Of a stretch of 64,000 nucleotides of DNA, positions 34,868 through 45,904 are shown piece after piece; position 1 is the stretch's first letter; each line of letters begins with the position of its first letter. The notes below the pieces were generated by a model that was not told the origin of the DNA, did not search any database, and saw only the letters and a program-made list of their open reading frames with translations. A program made the translations under genes and the position numbers. This DNA comes from Ascaphus truei (Eukaryota > Chordata > Amphibia > Anura > Ascaphidae), in contig CM071569.1 of the NCBI GenBank assembly GCA_036426205.1, positions 5,706,876 through 5,770,875 of the forward strand, read 5' to 3'.

Positions 34868-34975
34868 CAGGAGTGGCCAACTGCAGTCCTCAAGGGCCAC
34901 CAACAGGTCAGGTTTTAAGCATATTCCTGCTTCAGCCCATGTCTCAATCAGTGGCTCAGTCATTGCCATAAATTA
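34868..34975. mobile_element. hAT MITE, left half only
   Basis: It starts caggagtggccaactgcagt, continues with cctcaagggccaccaacagg and breaks off after ggctcagtcattg. It is the left arm of the family seen complete at 40017-40207. The right arm is missing. Confidence 0.7.
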
Positions 34976-35828
34976 ATACAGTATACAAAACATGCTGGGT
35001 TTTTTTTTTAGAAAATTCCCAACCGACCAGCAAATATTAATTCCCATCAGTAAATTACCAGTAGAAGAGTTCATATTAAATGATGTAATCAGGAGAAGAA
35101 AGGAAAAGTAGGAGCTTATTGGCTCCTTTGAGGGGTTAATTATAAGGATGCGTTTTAGGCCGAGTAAGTGGGCTTTTGGGCATTGCGGGGATATTGGGCA
35201 GAGGCCACCGGTGCTTAATGAGTTATAAATGTCTATCATAGCATGATACAAATACACCATGAAAACCTCTTCAGGTGAAACATTTAGCGACGCTTCTTTA
35301 AAGCGAAGAGATACAAACAAAGGCACAAAGAAGAGGGGAGGAGAGGAAGCTGAAAACACAATGAAACACACTGATTTTCTGCAGTTCTCTCTCACTGTGA
35401 CAGGCTGGGAAAGGCAGGATATATCTCTGTATTATCCTCCAATGACTGCCCATGAATATGTAGAACATTTGGCACAAAACAGAAATAAAGCATCTCCCAG
35501 GGGCCCCGTTCCTAATCCCCTGTAGTGTCCCATTATTGGCAGCATGTCCCAGCCCACAGGCATCGTTATGTACCGAGCATAACATAAATCATGAGATCTC
35601 ATAGATGAGCTGCCAGTTGTGTGGCAGTGGGGCAGTAGCAGCTCTGTCAGTCCATATGTGAGTGAAGTTAATTCCCAACGTGCCGCTACACTACCTCCTT
35701 CCTACACGCTTCTCAGAATTGCTGTGCAAGTTTCAATGCTAAAAACTGGCAGAGCCCTCTGACTGTGAATACTACAACACAGAACAATATTCATCACTCT
35801 ACAGAGTATAACCACTAATGGTGATAGC
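34976..35828. other. No recognisable feature
   Basis: Unique-looking DNA. The frames on both strands between 35250 and 35590 overlap each other and neither shows conserved features. Confidence 0.45.
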
Positions 35829-35839
35829 TATTAACTAGT

Positions 35840-36012
35840 GCAGAGGTTCCACCCTCGAGTCCTGAAGGAGCACTAACAGTGCAGGTTAAGGATACCCCGG
35901 CTTGAGCACAGGGGGCTCAGTCAAAGTGATTGGGCCCCCTGTGCTAATGAGTGTATAGCCTTAGAACCTGCACTGTTAGCGGTAACTGAGGACTGGAGTT
36001 GGTAACCAACGA
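35840..36012. mobile_element. hAT MITE, diverged copy
   Basis: The inverted arms run agtcctgaaggagcactaac to gcacagggggctca on the left, and gggccccctgtgct to taactgaggactggagttgg on the right. It is more diverged than the copies at 37513 and 40017, and no target duplication is clear. Confidence 0.6.
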
Positions 36013-36427
36013 TTTTGTGAATATATTCTTTCATGTCTCCCTCTCTGGTCTTTCTTTTAATGAAATAATACAGATGTAGCCATCATTATTACTTCTAATA
36101 ACGTGACGCATTGCTTCAAAGATATGACATGAAATTTTGTGTTAACTAAGAAAATGACAAGCGCAATACCATTTGCGTCAACTGAGATACGTTCACTTTT
36201 CTGTCTTGGCGCAATGCGTCGTATTAATGGCGGATGTAACGCCTGCTACATCTGTGTAGGGAGGTTTTTGTTTTCAGTACATTCTAGGAATGTAGAGGGA
36301 GATGCAACGGTTTTCCGAGGTCACACAGGGCATAACTTGCCCAGGTAGGAAACTGAACCCACAAGAGTGAGTAGAGAAGGACAGCACCCTAAATTTTACA
36401 CTGCACTTCCTCGTGCACTGTTTCAAC
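36013..36427. other. No recognisable feature
   Basis: A vague similarity to SINE words (aggtcacacagggcataactt near 36318) is too weak to call. Nothing else is seen. Confidence 0.35.
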
Positions 36428-36440
36428 AGCTGATATCATG

Positions 36441-37164
36441 ACAAGCAGGGAACCCGCACTCAAACACAAGGTAACAAGAGGAATAAAGGCAAAAAATACA
36501 AGGGGTACTGATAAACAAAATGGGTCACACTAGGGTAAGCAAGCCTAAAATAAAAAATCATTGGTGTTTGGTAACTTACTACTGGGTACTCACACTGGCA
36601 GCCCAATAAGGGAAGTACTGCAGGGGTTTAGAACCGTTGGGAAAGGGTATGAGGATGGGGTTGGTCCCGAAATATTGACCCCCTTGTCTTAATATCGTCA
36701 TTCCCCACCCCCCACCCTTTTGGGTTATTGCTGTTTCCCTCCCCCCTCCTTGTTTTCTTTTTGATTTTTGGCTTGCTTAACCCAGTGTTACCCATTCTGG
36801 TTACCAGTACCCCTTGTATTTTGTTGCCCTTGTCTTTTAGCCCTTATGTTGTTGCTGAACTAAGTATTCCCTTTTTCATATGTTATACTATTTTCTGTGT
36901 ACTTTTTGGTTATTTGAGCTTGCACCTGTGTGTGTTTGTATACACTACGTAAGGTGTCTCTTGTTATTGCTACTGTAGCTTAGAGTAAATGACTTATTCT
37001 GACTCACTTGTTCCTCTTGATTGCTTGTGTTTGAGTGCGGGTCTCCTACTCCATTGTTGTCTATATGTGTTGAGGGATTGAGTGGTCCCTTTGAGTTCCG
37101 TGCACTTTTGCTGCACCTTGCTACTTATCTTGGGAGTGCCGACTCTCATTATTGTATATGTCTA
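36441..37164 (+). mobile_element. Penelope-like insertion with inverted 5' duplication
   Basis: The 13-bp word agctgatatcatg lies at both 36428-36440 and 37165-37177, flanking the insertion. The left arm (36441-36556, with acccgcactcaaacacaag, then aatacaaggggtactg) is an inverted, internally shortened copy of the right arm (about 36762-37055, with cttgtgtttgagtgcgggt). In the centre a hammerhead-like remnant is visible: atgagga at 36649-36655, stem II ggg/ccc, and gaaa at 36669-36672. The body then continues to the right-hand direct repeat. Superfamily is inferred from structure, with no protein present. Confidence 0.6.
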
Positions 37165-37512
37165 AGCTGATATCATGGTTCCGAGTCTTAACATGCAAAC
37201 TAGTGTGTTTAACAGTGGGGTAGGAACCAGTACTAAACCACAGTAAGTATCAAACTGTGCCGTTCCAAGGCGTATGAAGCAGTCTACAGTATCTCTCATG
37301 AACTTTCTATAAAATCACAGGTGGTTTCTCTACAGATGTTGCGGGTAGTCTGCAGAGCTGACGAGACTACACAGTTTGCAACCTTTATAAAAATGCACTA
37401 ATTAACCAGGAAGTAAATATGCAAGGTGAGTTCAGTAAATGACAACAGGTAAACTCCTAAAATATTACACTTTGTACAGATGGCTACACACTACGTGGGT
37501 TACCCTCTAACA

Positions 37513-37762
37513 CAGGGGTGCTCAACTCCAGTATTCAAGCCCCCCCAACAAGTCAGGTTTTCAGGATATCCCAGCTTCAGCACAGGTGGCTCAATCAGAG
37601 GCTCAGACTGAGCCTTTGATTGAGCCACCTGTGCTGAAGCCGGGACTGATTGAGCCACCAGCGCTGAAGCAGGGACTGATTGCGCCACCTGCGCTGAAGC
37701 TTGGATATGCTGAAAATCTGACCTGTTGGGGGGGTCTTGAGGACTGAAGTTGACCACACCTG
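37513..37762. mobile_element. hAT MITE with 8-bp TSD
   Basis: It begins caggggtgctcaactccag and ends gaagttgaccacacctg. The flanks are ctctaaca and ctataaca (7 of 8). Inside, the arm segment tgattgagccacc is repeated in tandem on the right side, making this copy longer than the one at 40017. It is non-autonomous and needs a hAT transposase from elsewhere. Confidence 0.85.
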
Positions 37763-37764
37763 CT

Positions 37765-38350
37765 ATAACACGTCGTCTGCGTCCATGGTCAGTGCGTGCA
37801 GTCACGCACGCCTGTAGCAGGAGAGATTTCAGTCCTGTAGGCAGATGCAATGGGGGAGGCATTTTAACATTTAACATAGCTAATATTAATTACTGAAAAA
37901 GGATAGAAAATGATTGAAGCGATAAAAGTATTAATAAGTTACAGTGTAATAAAGTCTAAAATGCAATAATGCATCTGATTTTCCACCAAAAATGTGCATG
38001 GATATTTCAAACACATCAAATTTGTGCGTTAAAAAATTGGATGGAAGAATATTTAGAAATATTTATCATTTATATACAAAAAAACCTGTCGATCTGTATA
38101 TTACGAATATTTAAAAAATATTGGATGGTGCATCAGTACAGAATGTTAGATACTTGTTGAGGTTCCTGCTATGCTGCTCGTTGAAATGCTGTTCCCACGC
38201 TGGAATTCCAAGCATAGGCTAAAAGAAAGAAGCGCTAACAGAACGAGATTCCTGGTGCGGAATACTGAGAAGTGGTACAATGCAAAGAAACCCAATGCAA
38301 TTAGTGTTTCCCCGAATAGTTAATTAGTTTGTGCCATCCATGATATACAG
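37765..38350. other. No recognisable feature
   Basis: AT-rich DNA without a gene or a recognised repeat. Confidence 0.45.
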
Positions 38351-38355
38351 ATGCA

Positions 38356-38779
38356 GGGGCTTATGCAGAGAGGTACGTACCAGAAAGGCTTAAATTCGCA
38401 CAGGATTGGCATTTAATTTTGCCCTATGCAGGGTACTCCGGTAGCGCGGTGTGCATGAAATTGTTAATTAGGCGAGTTTCACTTGGCGTGAAACTCGCCA
38501 TTCTGAGGCGCGCGGTATTTGGCCACAATACAGCCAACTTTTGTTGGCGGGCAAAATTTCACCCGAACGCGCCATTTAGTATCTCCGATTGGCGCGTTCA
38601 TGCGCATCGGAGCTTCTGGAATCGTGCATGTTTTTGCATTGGCGAAATCACGCTTCTCGCCACACGTCTGGCGAATTTGAATTGGCCCGCCAAGTTCTCG
38701 CCACTAACTGTTTAAATGCAGACATTTTTGCCACAAACCTGGCGAAATTGAACTTAACTTACCTCTCTGCATAAGCCCC
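38356..38779. mobile_element. 424-bp MITE with 20-bp TIRs and 3-bp GCA flanks
   Basis: The left end ggggcttatgcagagaggta is the exact reverse complement of the right end tacctctctgcataagcccc, and both sides are flanked by GCA. The interior is built of the words ggcgaaa, ctcgcca and ttggcggg in both orientations. The 3-bp duplication and GGGGCTTAT terminus suggest PIF/Harbinger, though the usual target is TWA. It is related in its ends to the element at 52457-52572. Confidence 0.75.
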
Positions 38780-38847
38780 GCAGTCTCCAGTTCTGTCCCT
38801 GCAATTGAACCCAAGCAGCACCGTGCAGATCAGGTAGGGAGACTTAA

Positions 38848-39160
38848 TGGCCCATCGGATTAACACAGCTGGGGTACCTGCGTTTTGAATGGGACTCGCT
38901 CTGTGTGAATCCTACAGGGCTGTACCTGCCTGCAAGAGACGCGCAGTGAGACGGAGACTGAATCGGTCACTCTACCTGCGCGCCTCTAACAGGCGATCGT
39001 GGGGCTTTTATTTTAATTACATCATATTGTAGCAGGGGTCTCCGGAGCTGAACCGCATTGATTTCATGTTTGGGGACCCCCTGCTTCCCGAGTTACAGGC
39101 CCCGTTGGGGTTCCTTACAATTCATCTGATCTCAGAGACACTATTAGAGAAGGTTCCTTA
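38848..39160. repeat. Three abutting repeat fragments
   Basis: 38848-38930 matches the arm of the foldback at 23101 (ggcccatcggattaacac, aatgggactcgc). 39031-39102 matches the end of the 330-bp element at 22183 (ggtctccggagctgaacc, ggaccccctgcttc). 39103-39160 is little more than one unit of the 47-bp minisatellite (gttccttacaattcatctga). This is a nested or serial insertion site. Confidence 0.6.
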
Positions 39161-40008
39161 CAATTATGACCAGATAATTAAAGACCAGATAGTCCCGTTT
39201 TTTCAGGGGGCCCTGGTCCCGACTTTTTCGGATGCTGTCCCGGTTTTTTGGTCCTCATGACTAGCACTACCGTGCAAGTATTTTTTCATAGTACAGGACT
39301 GATTTATTAAAAAAAAAACACACATATAGGATATTGCATGGTCTGCAGCTTTAAACTTAAGGACATTTGAATGTAGTTCTTTGAGGTTTGGTTCACTGGC
39401 CTAAAGGGAGCAACTTTATATAACGTCCAATGAATAAAGAATCCCAGGGAAGACTTCACCTGGAACACACTCTAATTCTATTATGCTAGGCCATTGCAAT
39501 TGATTTTCTCTGTTATCCATAATGAGAATTGAAAATCTAACTGGGATTTGATGCACCTTCGGGAGAGCTCCTGGGCTTGGTTCTTCTGTAATTTCAGGGT
39601 GATCAACCCTTAATAGGCAGAAAGAGCCCTTTTGTTAATTAGATCAGAGGTTCAACAGCCCCATATATTGAATTATAGATAGGCAAGTCCAAATTACAGG
39701 TCTGTAAATCCGTAAGGGGTTCAGTGATATAAAAAACCATGAGACCGAAGCCTTGTTAGTAGCAATGGCAGCAGCGGGTTTAACTCTCACAGTGCTGAAA
39801 TGCCTATCCATACACTTACCACTGATAGCGAAGGCTGTATAGGGAATATAAATAACAAGTGTGTTTATTAAAGTACAGCAGCCCGGATTCTACTGAACTC
39901 AGAGATTTAGAGAGCTGTTTGTTATAGTCTCCCAGCTGCAAAACTGGGGCAAAATCAGTGCAGAGGGATTGCACTGTTTTTTTTAACAAAGGAAAAGAGA
40001 AATGTAAC
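39161..40008. other. No recognisable feature
   Basis: Unique-looking DNA; no gene supported. Confidence 0.45.
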
Positions 40009-40016
40009 CCCTATTC

Positions 40017-40207
40017 CAGTGTTTCCCAACTCCAGTCCTCAGGGAACCCCAACAGGTCAGGTCTTAAGGATTTCCCTGCTCCAGCACAGGTGCACAGGTG
40101 GGTCAATCAGCAGCTCAGTCATTTTGACTGAGCCACCTGTGCTGGAGCAGGGATATCCTTAAGACCTGACCTGTTGGTTTCCTGAGGACTGGAGTTGGGA
40201 AACACTG
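40017..40207. mobile_element. hAT MITE, 191 bp, with 8-bp TSD
   Basis: The cleanest copy of the family. It begins cagtgtttcccaactccagt and ends with the reverse complement (gagttgggaaacactg), so almost the whole element folds back on itself. The flanks are ccctattc and ccctatac (7 of 8). The CAGTG ends with an 8-bp duplication are diagnostic of hAT elements. There is no coding capacity. Confidence 0.88.
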
Positions 40208-40500
40208 CCCTATACTTTTAGCTCCCAGACATATGAATATTACTGAAGCAGGGGCCTGAGTCCCTATTTGTAACTTACTGGGTCACACGTGGCCTACAGT
40301 CAGGCAATGGGAAGAATACAGTCACAGTATATGGCAACAAATTTACTTAGCAATTGCTATCTCGGGTAACCTGTGATTCTCAGCCGAAGATCACTGCAGA
40401 CAGTATGCAATATAACACAGTCCCAATGACACTGCCTGGGTGTGAATCAGTGTCAGTGGTGCATTAGACACCCAATTCTGCGTATGTTGGCTTTGTGATG

Positions 40501-40703
40501 ATAAAAGAAAGTGGATCCAACGCACTATGGATTTTATGATCAAGTAAATTTATTTGCGCCATACCAAATCCATAGTGCGTTGGATCCACTTTCTTTTGCT
40601 TAGATCTGGGTGACTTTGACAGGTACTCCATGAACCAGCAGCACCGGTAAACTGTATGAATACTTTTTTCTAATTGGTGTGCAGCATACCACCTTTTGTT
40701 TGA
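40501..40703 (+). mobile_element. Short Penelope-like insertion with terminal foldback
   Basis: The direct repeat ctttgtgatg lies at 40491-40500 and 40704-40713. Directly inside the left one, 40503-40534 is a perfect 32-bp inverted copy of 40566-40597 (aaaagaaagtggatccaacg), with a 31-base loop. The body then continues from tttgcttagatctgggtg to the right direct repeat. The plan is the same as at 36441 and 42744. The direct repeat is short, so this case is the weakest of the four. Confidence 0.5.
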
Positions 40704-40714
40704 CTTTGTGATGG

Positions 40715-41712
40715 TGCCAGCACACCGCGAGAGCTCTTTGTGTACCGAAAATGTTGCTGGCCTGCACTTCGAAAAGGGTGCTTGGGTACCGCTGTGCTTT
40801 GTAGCCGTTGAGGGTCCCCTTCATTTGCTGATAGTGATATTATTGATATCCTGATATTTGCACGAGACCCGTCCTCACCTAAGGGGCAGGGGGATCCAGC
40901 ATTTGCCTTGGCGAGGATATGGCCTGAGCAAGTGGGGTATGGTATATGATATAAGCTAGTGGGCTTATGCCGTGAGTGGGTGGAGGTATGACATACAGGG
41001 ACATGTCGTATGGGTGCAGGGTTTAATACTCAGTTTTAGGGTCTTCCAGGGATTTCTGGGACCCTGATAAAGAGGCTTAATACATGAGACACGCACATTG
41101 CATGAGTCTGGACAGGGCTGTGATGCATCATGGCTGTTAAGTGCACTGGTTTTGCAACCCTGAGACTTCTCTAAACAGACCAACCTTTATACTGGATTTG
41201 ACATTTTTATTTTAATGAGACTTTGTACTTTTCTTTCATTTTTATGCCGCAGAACTCCAGAAATATCTCCAGTATTTTTCTCTTTTCCCAGTTTTATGGG
41301 TGGGTATAAAATGTCTGCTGTTTCTTTCATTTCTTGTGACTGTCTCAGATACTGTACATAGTCAGAAGGATTGCATCTTTATGCTTTATGTTACATTCAT
41401 GAAAGGTCAGCAAGTATTATTCTATATGGCAACTTTCAGTGCTAGCCAATGAATTACAAGTGGAGATTCCTTTTAATAAAATGATTATTTTCTTTCCTAA
41501 TCCCCCGCAGTCCACAGCATATCAAAAACTGTATATGTTAAGTTCTAAATGTCAAATCCCCAAGAAGGGCAAAATGTAATGCGTGTGATAATGTTCAGAT
41601 ATCTTTGTGGAGACACCATTAGTACAGTAAGTATGAAACCAGTGCAGTAGGGAAAAAAAGGGACGCTTGCTACAAAGCGGTATGTACAAAGGGGAATTTC
41701 TATACTCTTAAG
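40715..41712. other. No recognisable feature
   Basis: Unique-looking DNA; no gene supported. Confidence 0.45.
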
Positions 41713-41713
41713 A

Positions 41714-42049
41714 CAGGGGTGCGCAAACTGGGGGGCGAGATCATTTTTGTTGTGGGGCGCGGCGGTTACAGAGGCACCGCACTCTTCCCCCAAGCATTTA
41801 AATTTAATGTTGGGGAGCGTGCGAGACCTCTGTTAACTCACTTACCTGCTCTCCGACGACTTTGGGTGACACGTCGCCATGGCAACTCAGCGTCAAATGC
41901 CGCTGCGGGGTCATCTGACGTCACATGACCAAATGACGCAGCGTTGCCATGGCAACGCATAATTTAACACTGAATACAATGTAGGGGGGGTGTGAGCACT
42001 GGGGCTGAGCAGGCAGGGGGACACATGGCCAAAAGTTTGCGCACCCCTG
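41714..42049. mobile_element. hAT MITE, 336 bp, CpG-rich
   Basis: The left end caggggtgcgcaaact is the exact reverse complement of the right end agtttgcgcacccctg. The flanks ctcttaaga and ctctaaga match if one extra T is allowed, giving an 8-bp target duplication. The interior contains cgccatggcaac and gttgccatggcaacgc, so it is CpG-rich. It is a separate family from the ccaactccagtcctc elements. Confidence 0.82.
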
Positions 42050-42540
42050 CTCTAAGAGCACAGGATGGCTATCATAGTGGAGATAAGGTGTGCAGAGGGT
42101 CTATCTACTGTATGAACCTGATATATACCTAAAATTCATGATAGGACAGGCATTTTGTCTAGAGATGTGCTAATTAGAGATGAGCTGACTTGCCTGTGTC
42201 CATTCTGTGGATTTTCCCGGGAGTTTCTGGCCCTATTCGATCCGCGGAATAAAATCGTATTGCTTCTGTTTAAGGCTGTTAGAGGCCATTCTTCAAAATC
42301 CGCTGTTGGGTCTCGTCCGCACAGAGTTTAAAGAATCCGTCAACAGATTCAACTTGAATCCGTTCCGCAGATTCCAAACCATTTGAAAAAGGAGGTAGAA
42401 ATACTACTAATACAATGGTTTATCATTTTGGCTGCACCTCTCATCATAATTCCGCTGATGAATTCCAATTCCGAATTCGTCGATGGATTTTAAGTGTAGC
42501 GCTGCTAGCCCCCCTCCACCCCCCCGCCCCCCTGGGAGAT
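42050..42540. other. No recognisable gene
   Basis: The words aatccgttccgcagattcc, aattccgctgatgaattcc and gattttaagtgtag suggest an old repeat, but no structure could be completed. Confidence 0.4.
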
Positions 42541-43695
42541 CTTGCCTAAGCTACAGGTGTCATGGTGCTAAATACCTGTGAGGGTCCAGGAGATGCTGAG
42601 GATCCACAATGGTAAGGGGAAACAGGCTTTTGGTGATCCGTCAGGCTCTTCTCATGGTGTCAGCGCATCCAGTCACAGCAGGCTCCAGGTGTACGGGAGA
42701 CAGTCCCCACCATGACAGTTCTCAAGCTTACCTCTACCCAATAACAGCAACAAACAGCAGCAAATGGCGCACAGCCAGGGAGCCAGGTGGAATAAAAATA
42801 AATGTCCTTTATTTCAGTACATGACTGGATACAATGAAACCCCCCATGGGGACAAAAACGCACCTCCTACGCGTTTCGGACCGGTAGGTCCTTTATCAAG
42901 ACTCCTGTAAAGGACCTACCGGTCCGAAACGCGTAGGAGGTGCGTTTTTGTCCCCATGGGGGGTTTCATTGTATCCAGTCATGTACTGAAATAAAGGACA
43001 TTTATTTTTATTCCACCTGGCTCCCTGGCTGTGCGCCATTTGCTGCTGTTTGTTGCTGTTCTTGGATTTACCTTCATGGCTGGCACGCCACTACTACCTG
43101 CTTTGGATTACACAGGAGTGGGTAAGAGACATTATTTTTGACTTCAATAGTTGAGTACTTGGATGCTATAATTCCCATAGTGACTCACAGGTCATTTCAT
43201 TAATATACCCACTCCTTATCCAACATTGGAGTTCTTATGTACTTATTTCTCATTAAATCAAGTGTCACTGGGTGGAGCACCCCATTTGTTTTTTCTCATG
43301 TACCTCTACCCAATAGACTGTTACTTAGGCAGAGGTATATAAAACAGGATCCTTTATTGAGGCAGCCACTGCAGTTGTCATTACAGCGTATGCATGGGTT
43401 TTCAGGATCAGTCCCAGGCCTCTGCTGGCCTTCTTGCAATCTTGAGGCCTTGCAATCTGATAGGTCTCCTACCCTCAACCCTTAAAGGGCTGAGAGCATG
43501 TCTCCTCCCAGCCGTGAGGGCCTCGGCTCCACTCCTCCTCAGACCAGACTCATCACTAGACTGACTATAATTTAGGACACTTCCTCCCTAAGGCACCGAG
43601 GGGGAGGGCACAGAGTCTGCACCATGATTGGCTGTACACAGACAGTTCACCTCCACCCCTGTCACTCAAGGAGGGAGCAAGTATAGTCTGGACCA
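42541..43695. repeat. LTR-like repeat interrupted by a Penelope-like insertion
   Basis: Left part 42541-42743 and right part 43301-43695 read as one repeat if the insertion at 42744-43300 and one copy of its 15-bp duplication are ignored. The right part has ggcagaggtatataaaacag (TATA-like) and ends near cccctgtcactcaagg, a word also found at about 59350 (ccctgtcactcaag). It is related to the repeats at 26576 and 58708. A solo LTR is possible but unproven. Confidence 0.45.
42744..43300 (+). mobile_element. Penelope-like insertion with a perfect 153-bp palindrome
   Basis: It is flanked by the identical 15-bp word tacctctacccaata (42729-42743 and 43301-43315). The left arm 42743-42895 is a perfect reverse complement of 42908-43060, with a 12-base spacer (tcaagactcctg). 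The right copy then continues to 43300. Next to the spacer both arms carry ggacctaccggtccgaaacg: a 5-bp stem with a short loop followed by GAAAC-GCG-TA, the 3' half of a hammerhead core. The absence of any mismatch over 153 bp implies a recent event. No protein is encoded. Confidence 0.72.
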
Positions 43696-43929
43696 GCCAT
43701 GGCTACGTAAGTAATAGGCGGAAAAAAACAGAATCTGCTTTTTTGAGATTGATGCGCGGATGGAAGGAACTCTCCTATCCGCGGTGGATTCGAATTTCGT
43801 CTCAACTTTTGCCCACCTGCAGGGATAATGGTTTCAATTGTGCTTCACAACATTCTTACAAAGCAAAGAAGGGTAGGGAGCTGTGTTGGTCCTTTCTCCC
43901 ATGTAGTAACAAAGGAGGGAGGGGGAGTA

Positions 43930-44095
43930 AGTGGTGTGATACCTGTTGGTCCAATAAAAATTATCATTCTTAGTAAACTTTTCTAAAATGTGTTTGCTAC
44001 ATTCTTCGCCAATTGTCCCAGTGCCAGAGCAATTTCGCGAGATTTCTGCCAGAATTTTCTCACTTTTCATCAGACTGTTGTGAGAATGACGGTAT
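43930..44095 (-). mobile_element. Hammerhead-like interspersed repeat, minus strand, decayed
   Basis: On the minus strand tctgatgaaaagtgagaaaa near 44066 carries an exact CTGATGA core strand, and further on tattggaccaacaggtatca matches a word commonly following such motifs and also seen near 20735. The GAAA strand cannot be placed uniquely and stem II is disrupted. Probably a dead copy. Confidence 0.4.
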
Positions 44096-44867
44096 ATAAA
44101 GGGTTGTGTGGCTTCACTTTAAGGACATATGATCTGCACATTAACATTTAATGCTTGCCGAATTTTTGCCGAACGTTCACCATTTTGGCAAAAAAGGGCA
44201 AAGTTTGCCTAGTTCGCAAACTTCAGTCAACATTTCGCACATTTCTCATTTTTACCGTAATGTCTCTCAGCGTTAATGTATCAGGTTAGTTTGCCCTTGT
44301 TTTGCCCTTCCTACACTTGTGCAATTTACAGAGAACTGTTAGGGACTCAGGGAGCTGTTACACAGGATGTATTACATGTGGCCTCACAGTTTTCAGTTTA
44401 ATCTGCAGCAAAAATCTCAGGGGATCTCGGTGTTAACAGATCGTCCTCTAGTGTAAAAAAAAAACCATTTCAGCCATTCCATTCCAAATTTATTATTAAC
44501 ATTCCAACCTACACTCATTTGTAAATGCATACAGTACATGTAGGGAGGTAAGAGTGAACTGTCACATGTCGGCATAATGCCTTTCTGTTTGCATCAGTTA
44601 ATTGTGTCTGGTGTTTGCTTAACCTCGGTGCCCAAGAGATTAGCATGAGGTGTAAGAGATATATAACAAATGTCATACTTTTCATGCCAACGCAAGTTTA
44701 ATCCCTTGTATTCTGGACCAACTATGCCATTTTGATTCATATTCAAATGCTTATCCACCTAAAACATGATTTAGTAGGCTCTACAAAAACCGATTGTGAA
44801 GCACATAGTATCAACTTCCTTCCATTTGAGGTACAGATCATGTTTTAACTCTCTTGCTTCAATGCAG
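44096..44867. other. No recognisable feature
   Basis: AT-rich DNA; no repeat or gene recognised. Confidence 0.45.
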
Positions 44868-44938
44868 GCGACTCCACCCAAAGCCTGGATACACTGATGA
44901 CAAACATCTCTTTTCGGTCCCTGTTCAATATGCTCTGA
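44868..44938 (+). CDS. Weak candidate terminal coding exon
   Basis: A good acceptor (ttttaactctcttgcttcaatgcag) ends at 44867. In the frame entered with two bases of a split codon, 22 codons follow (DSTQSLDTLMTNISFRSLFNML) and end in TGA at 44936-44938. Another frame stays open longer with a basic peptide, so the choice is ambiguous. No homology is recognised. Included only because the acceptor is strong. Confidence 0.15.
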
Positions 44939-45904
44939 AGCCATCTTCCCAATACTGGAGAAGAGGTCAGCTCACTCAAAGGAAAAGAGCTAAAATCTTC
45001 TCTAGAATAAGGAAGTGGCTTCCCGGCTTATTAAATATGAGCCTCAAAAGGGGCCTATTTACCAAACTCACGATATGTGCACTTTGCACGCTGGCGGATT
45101 TATTAATGCGCAGATGTGTTGCTTATAAACCTGGGGAATGACGTCCAGATTAGAGAAGAAAAATGATGGAAAGAGACTCGGAACATAATAAATACCCTTA
45201 TCAAATAACTTCTCTCTGGTAGAGTTGTGAGAAACTTTCGCTTGAGGTCATGAACCATGAAAAACTGGCCCTTTTTTAGCCAGGGTCTGCAGATGATTTG
45301 CAGATGATTTGCCAAGGATCCAGTCAATGGCTGGGAACCATCGCGCTGTCACACCTGAATCCGCAATACCTGTGATTAAAGCCAATGGCAGGTAGTAGTG
45401 ATCCAGTCGCGATAGCGCAGGTTTGTTCATACTGTAGATAACTCCCGGCAGTTTTGCTTAACTCGCTAATACTGGTATGCTCAATTCTCCATATGGTTAG
45501 ATTTGTTAAAGCTGAGACTATAAGCAGGCACACACCATGTTCCCCTCACTGTCTGGCTATATTTCGCTGAAAGTTTACTAATTTGGTGACATTATTAGCC
45601 CTAAGAGGCTTGGTGAAATGATTAGCAGGTAATCCCATTTGGAAGGAAGAAACAATCAAAATGTTGCAAATGCATGTTGGACAGTTTCGTACATATCCAC
45701 TCTAACTGCTCTATTAGACCCATGCAAACCTGACACAAACAGCAAAAATAGGGGCTAAGCTCTTTGTTAATTGAATGCTTAGATCTACATATTCCTCTTG
45801 ACTTAAAGGTAATTACTGTTACATCTAGAAATGGAAGGTTTTTTAGATATGTGCTTCAAATACATACTGTATTCACCTTCTTTGAAATGAATATGGTGGG
45901 AGGA
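44939..45904. other. No recognisable feature
   Basis: Unique-looking DNA. The word gatgatttgcagatgatttg at about 45291 is a small local duplication. No gene supported. Confidence 0.45.

Noticed and set aside
36139..36370. SINE copy near 36.3 kb
   Set aside because: Only one word resembles the SINE; the order of the other blocks is missing.
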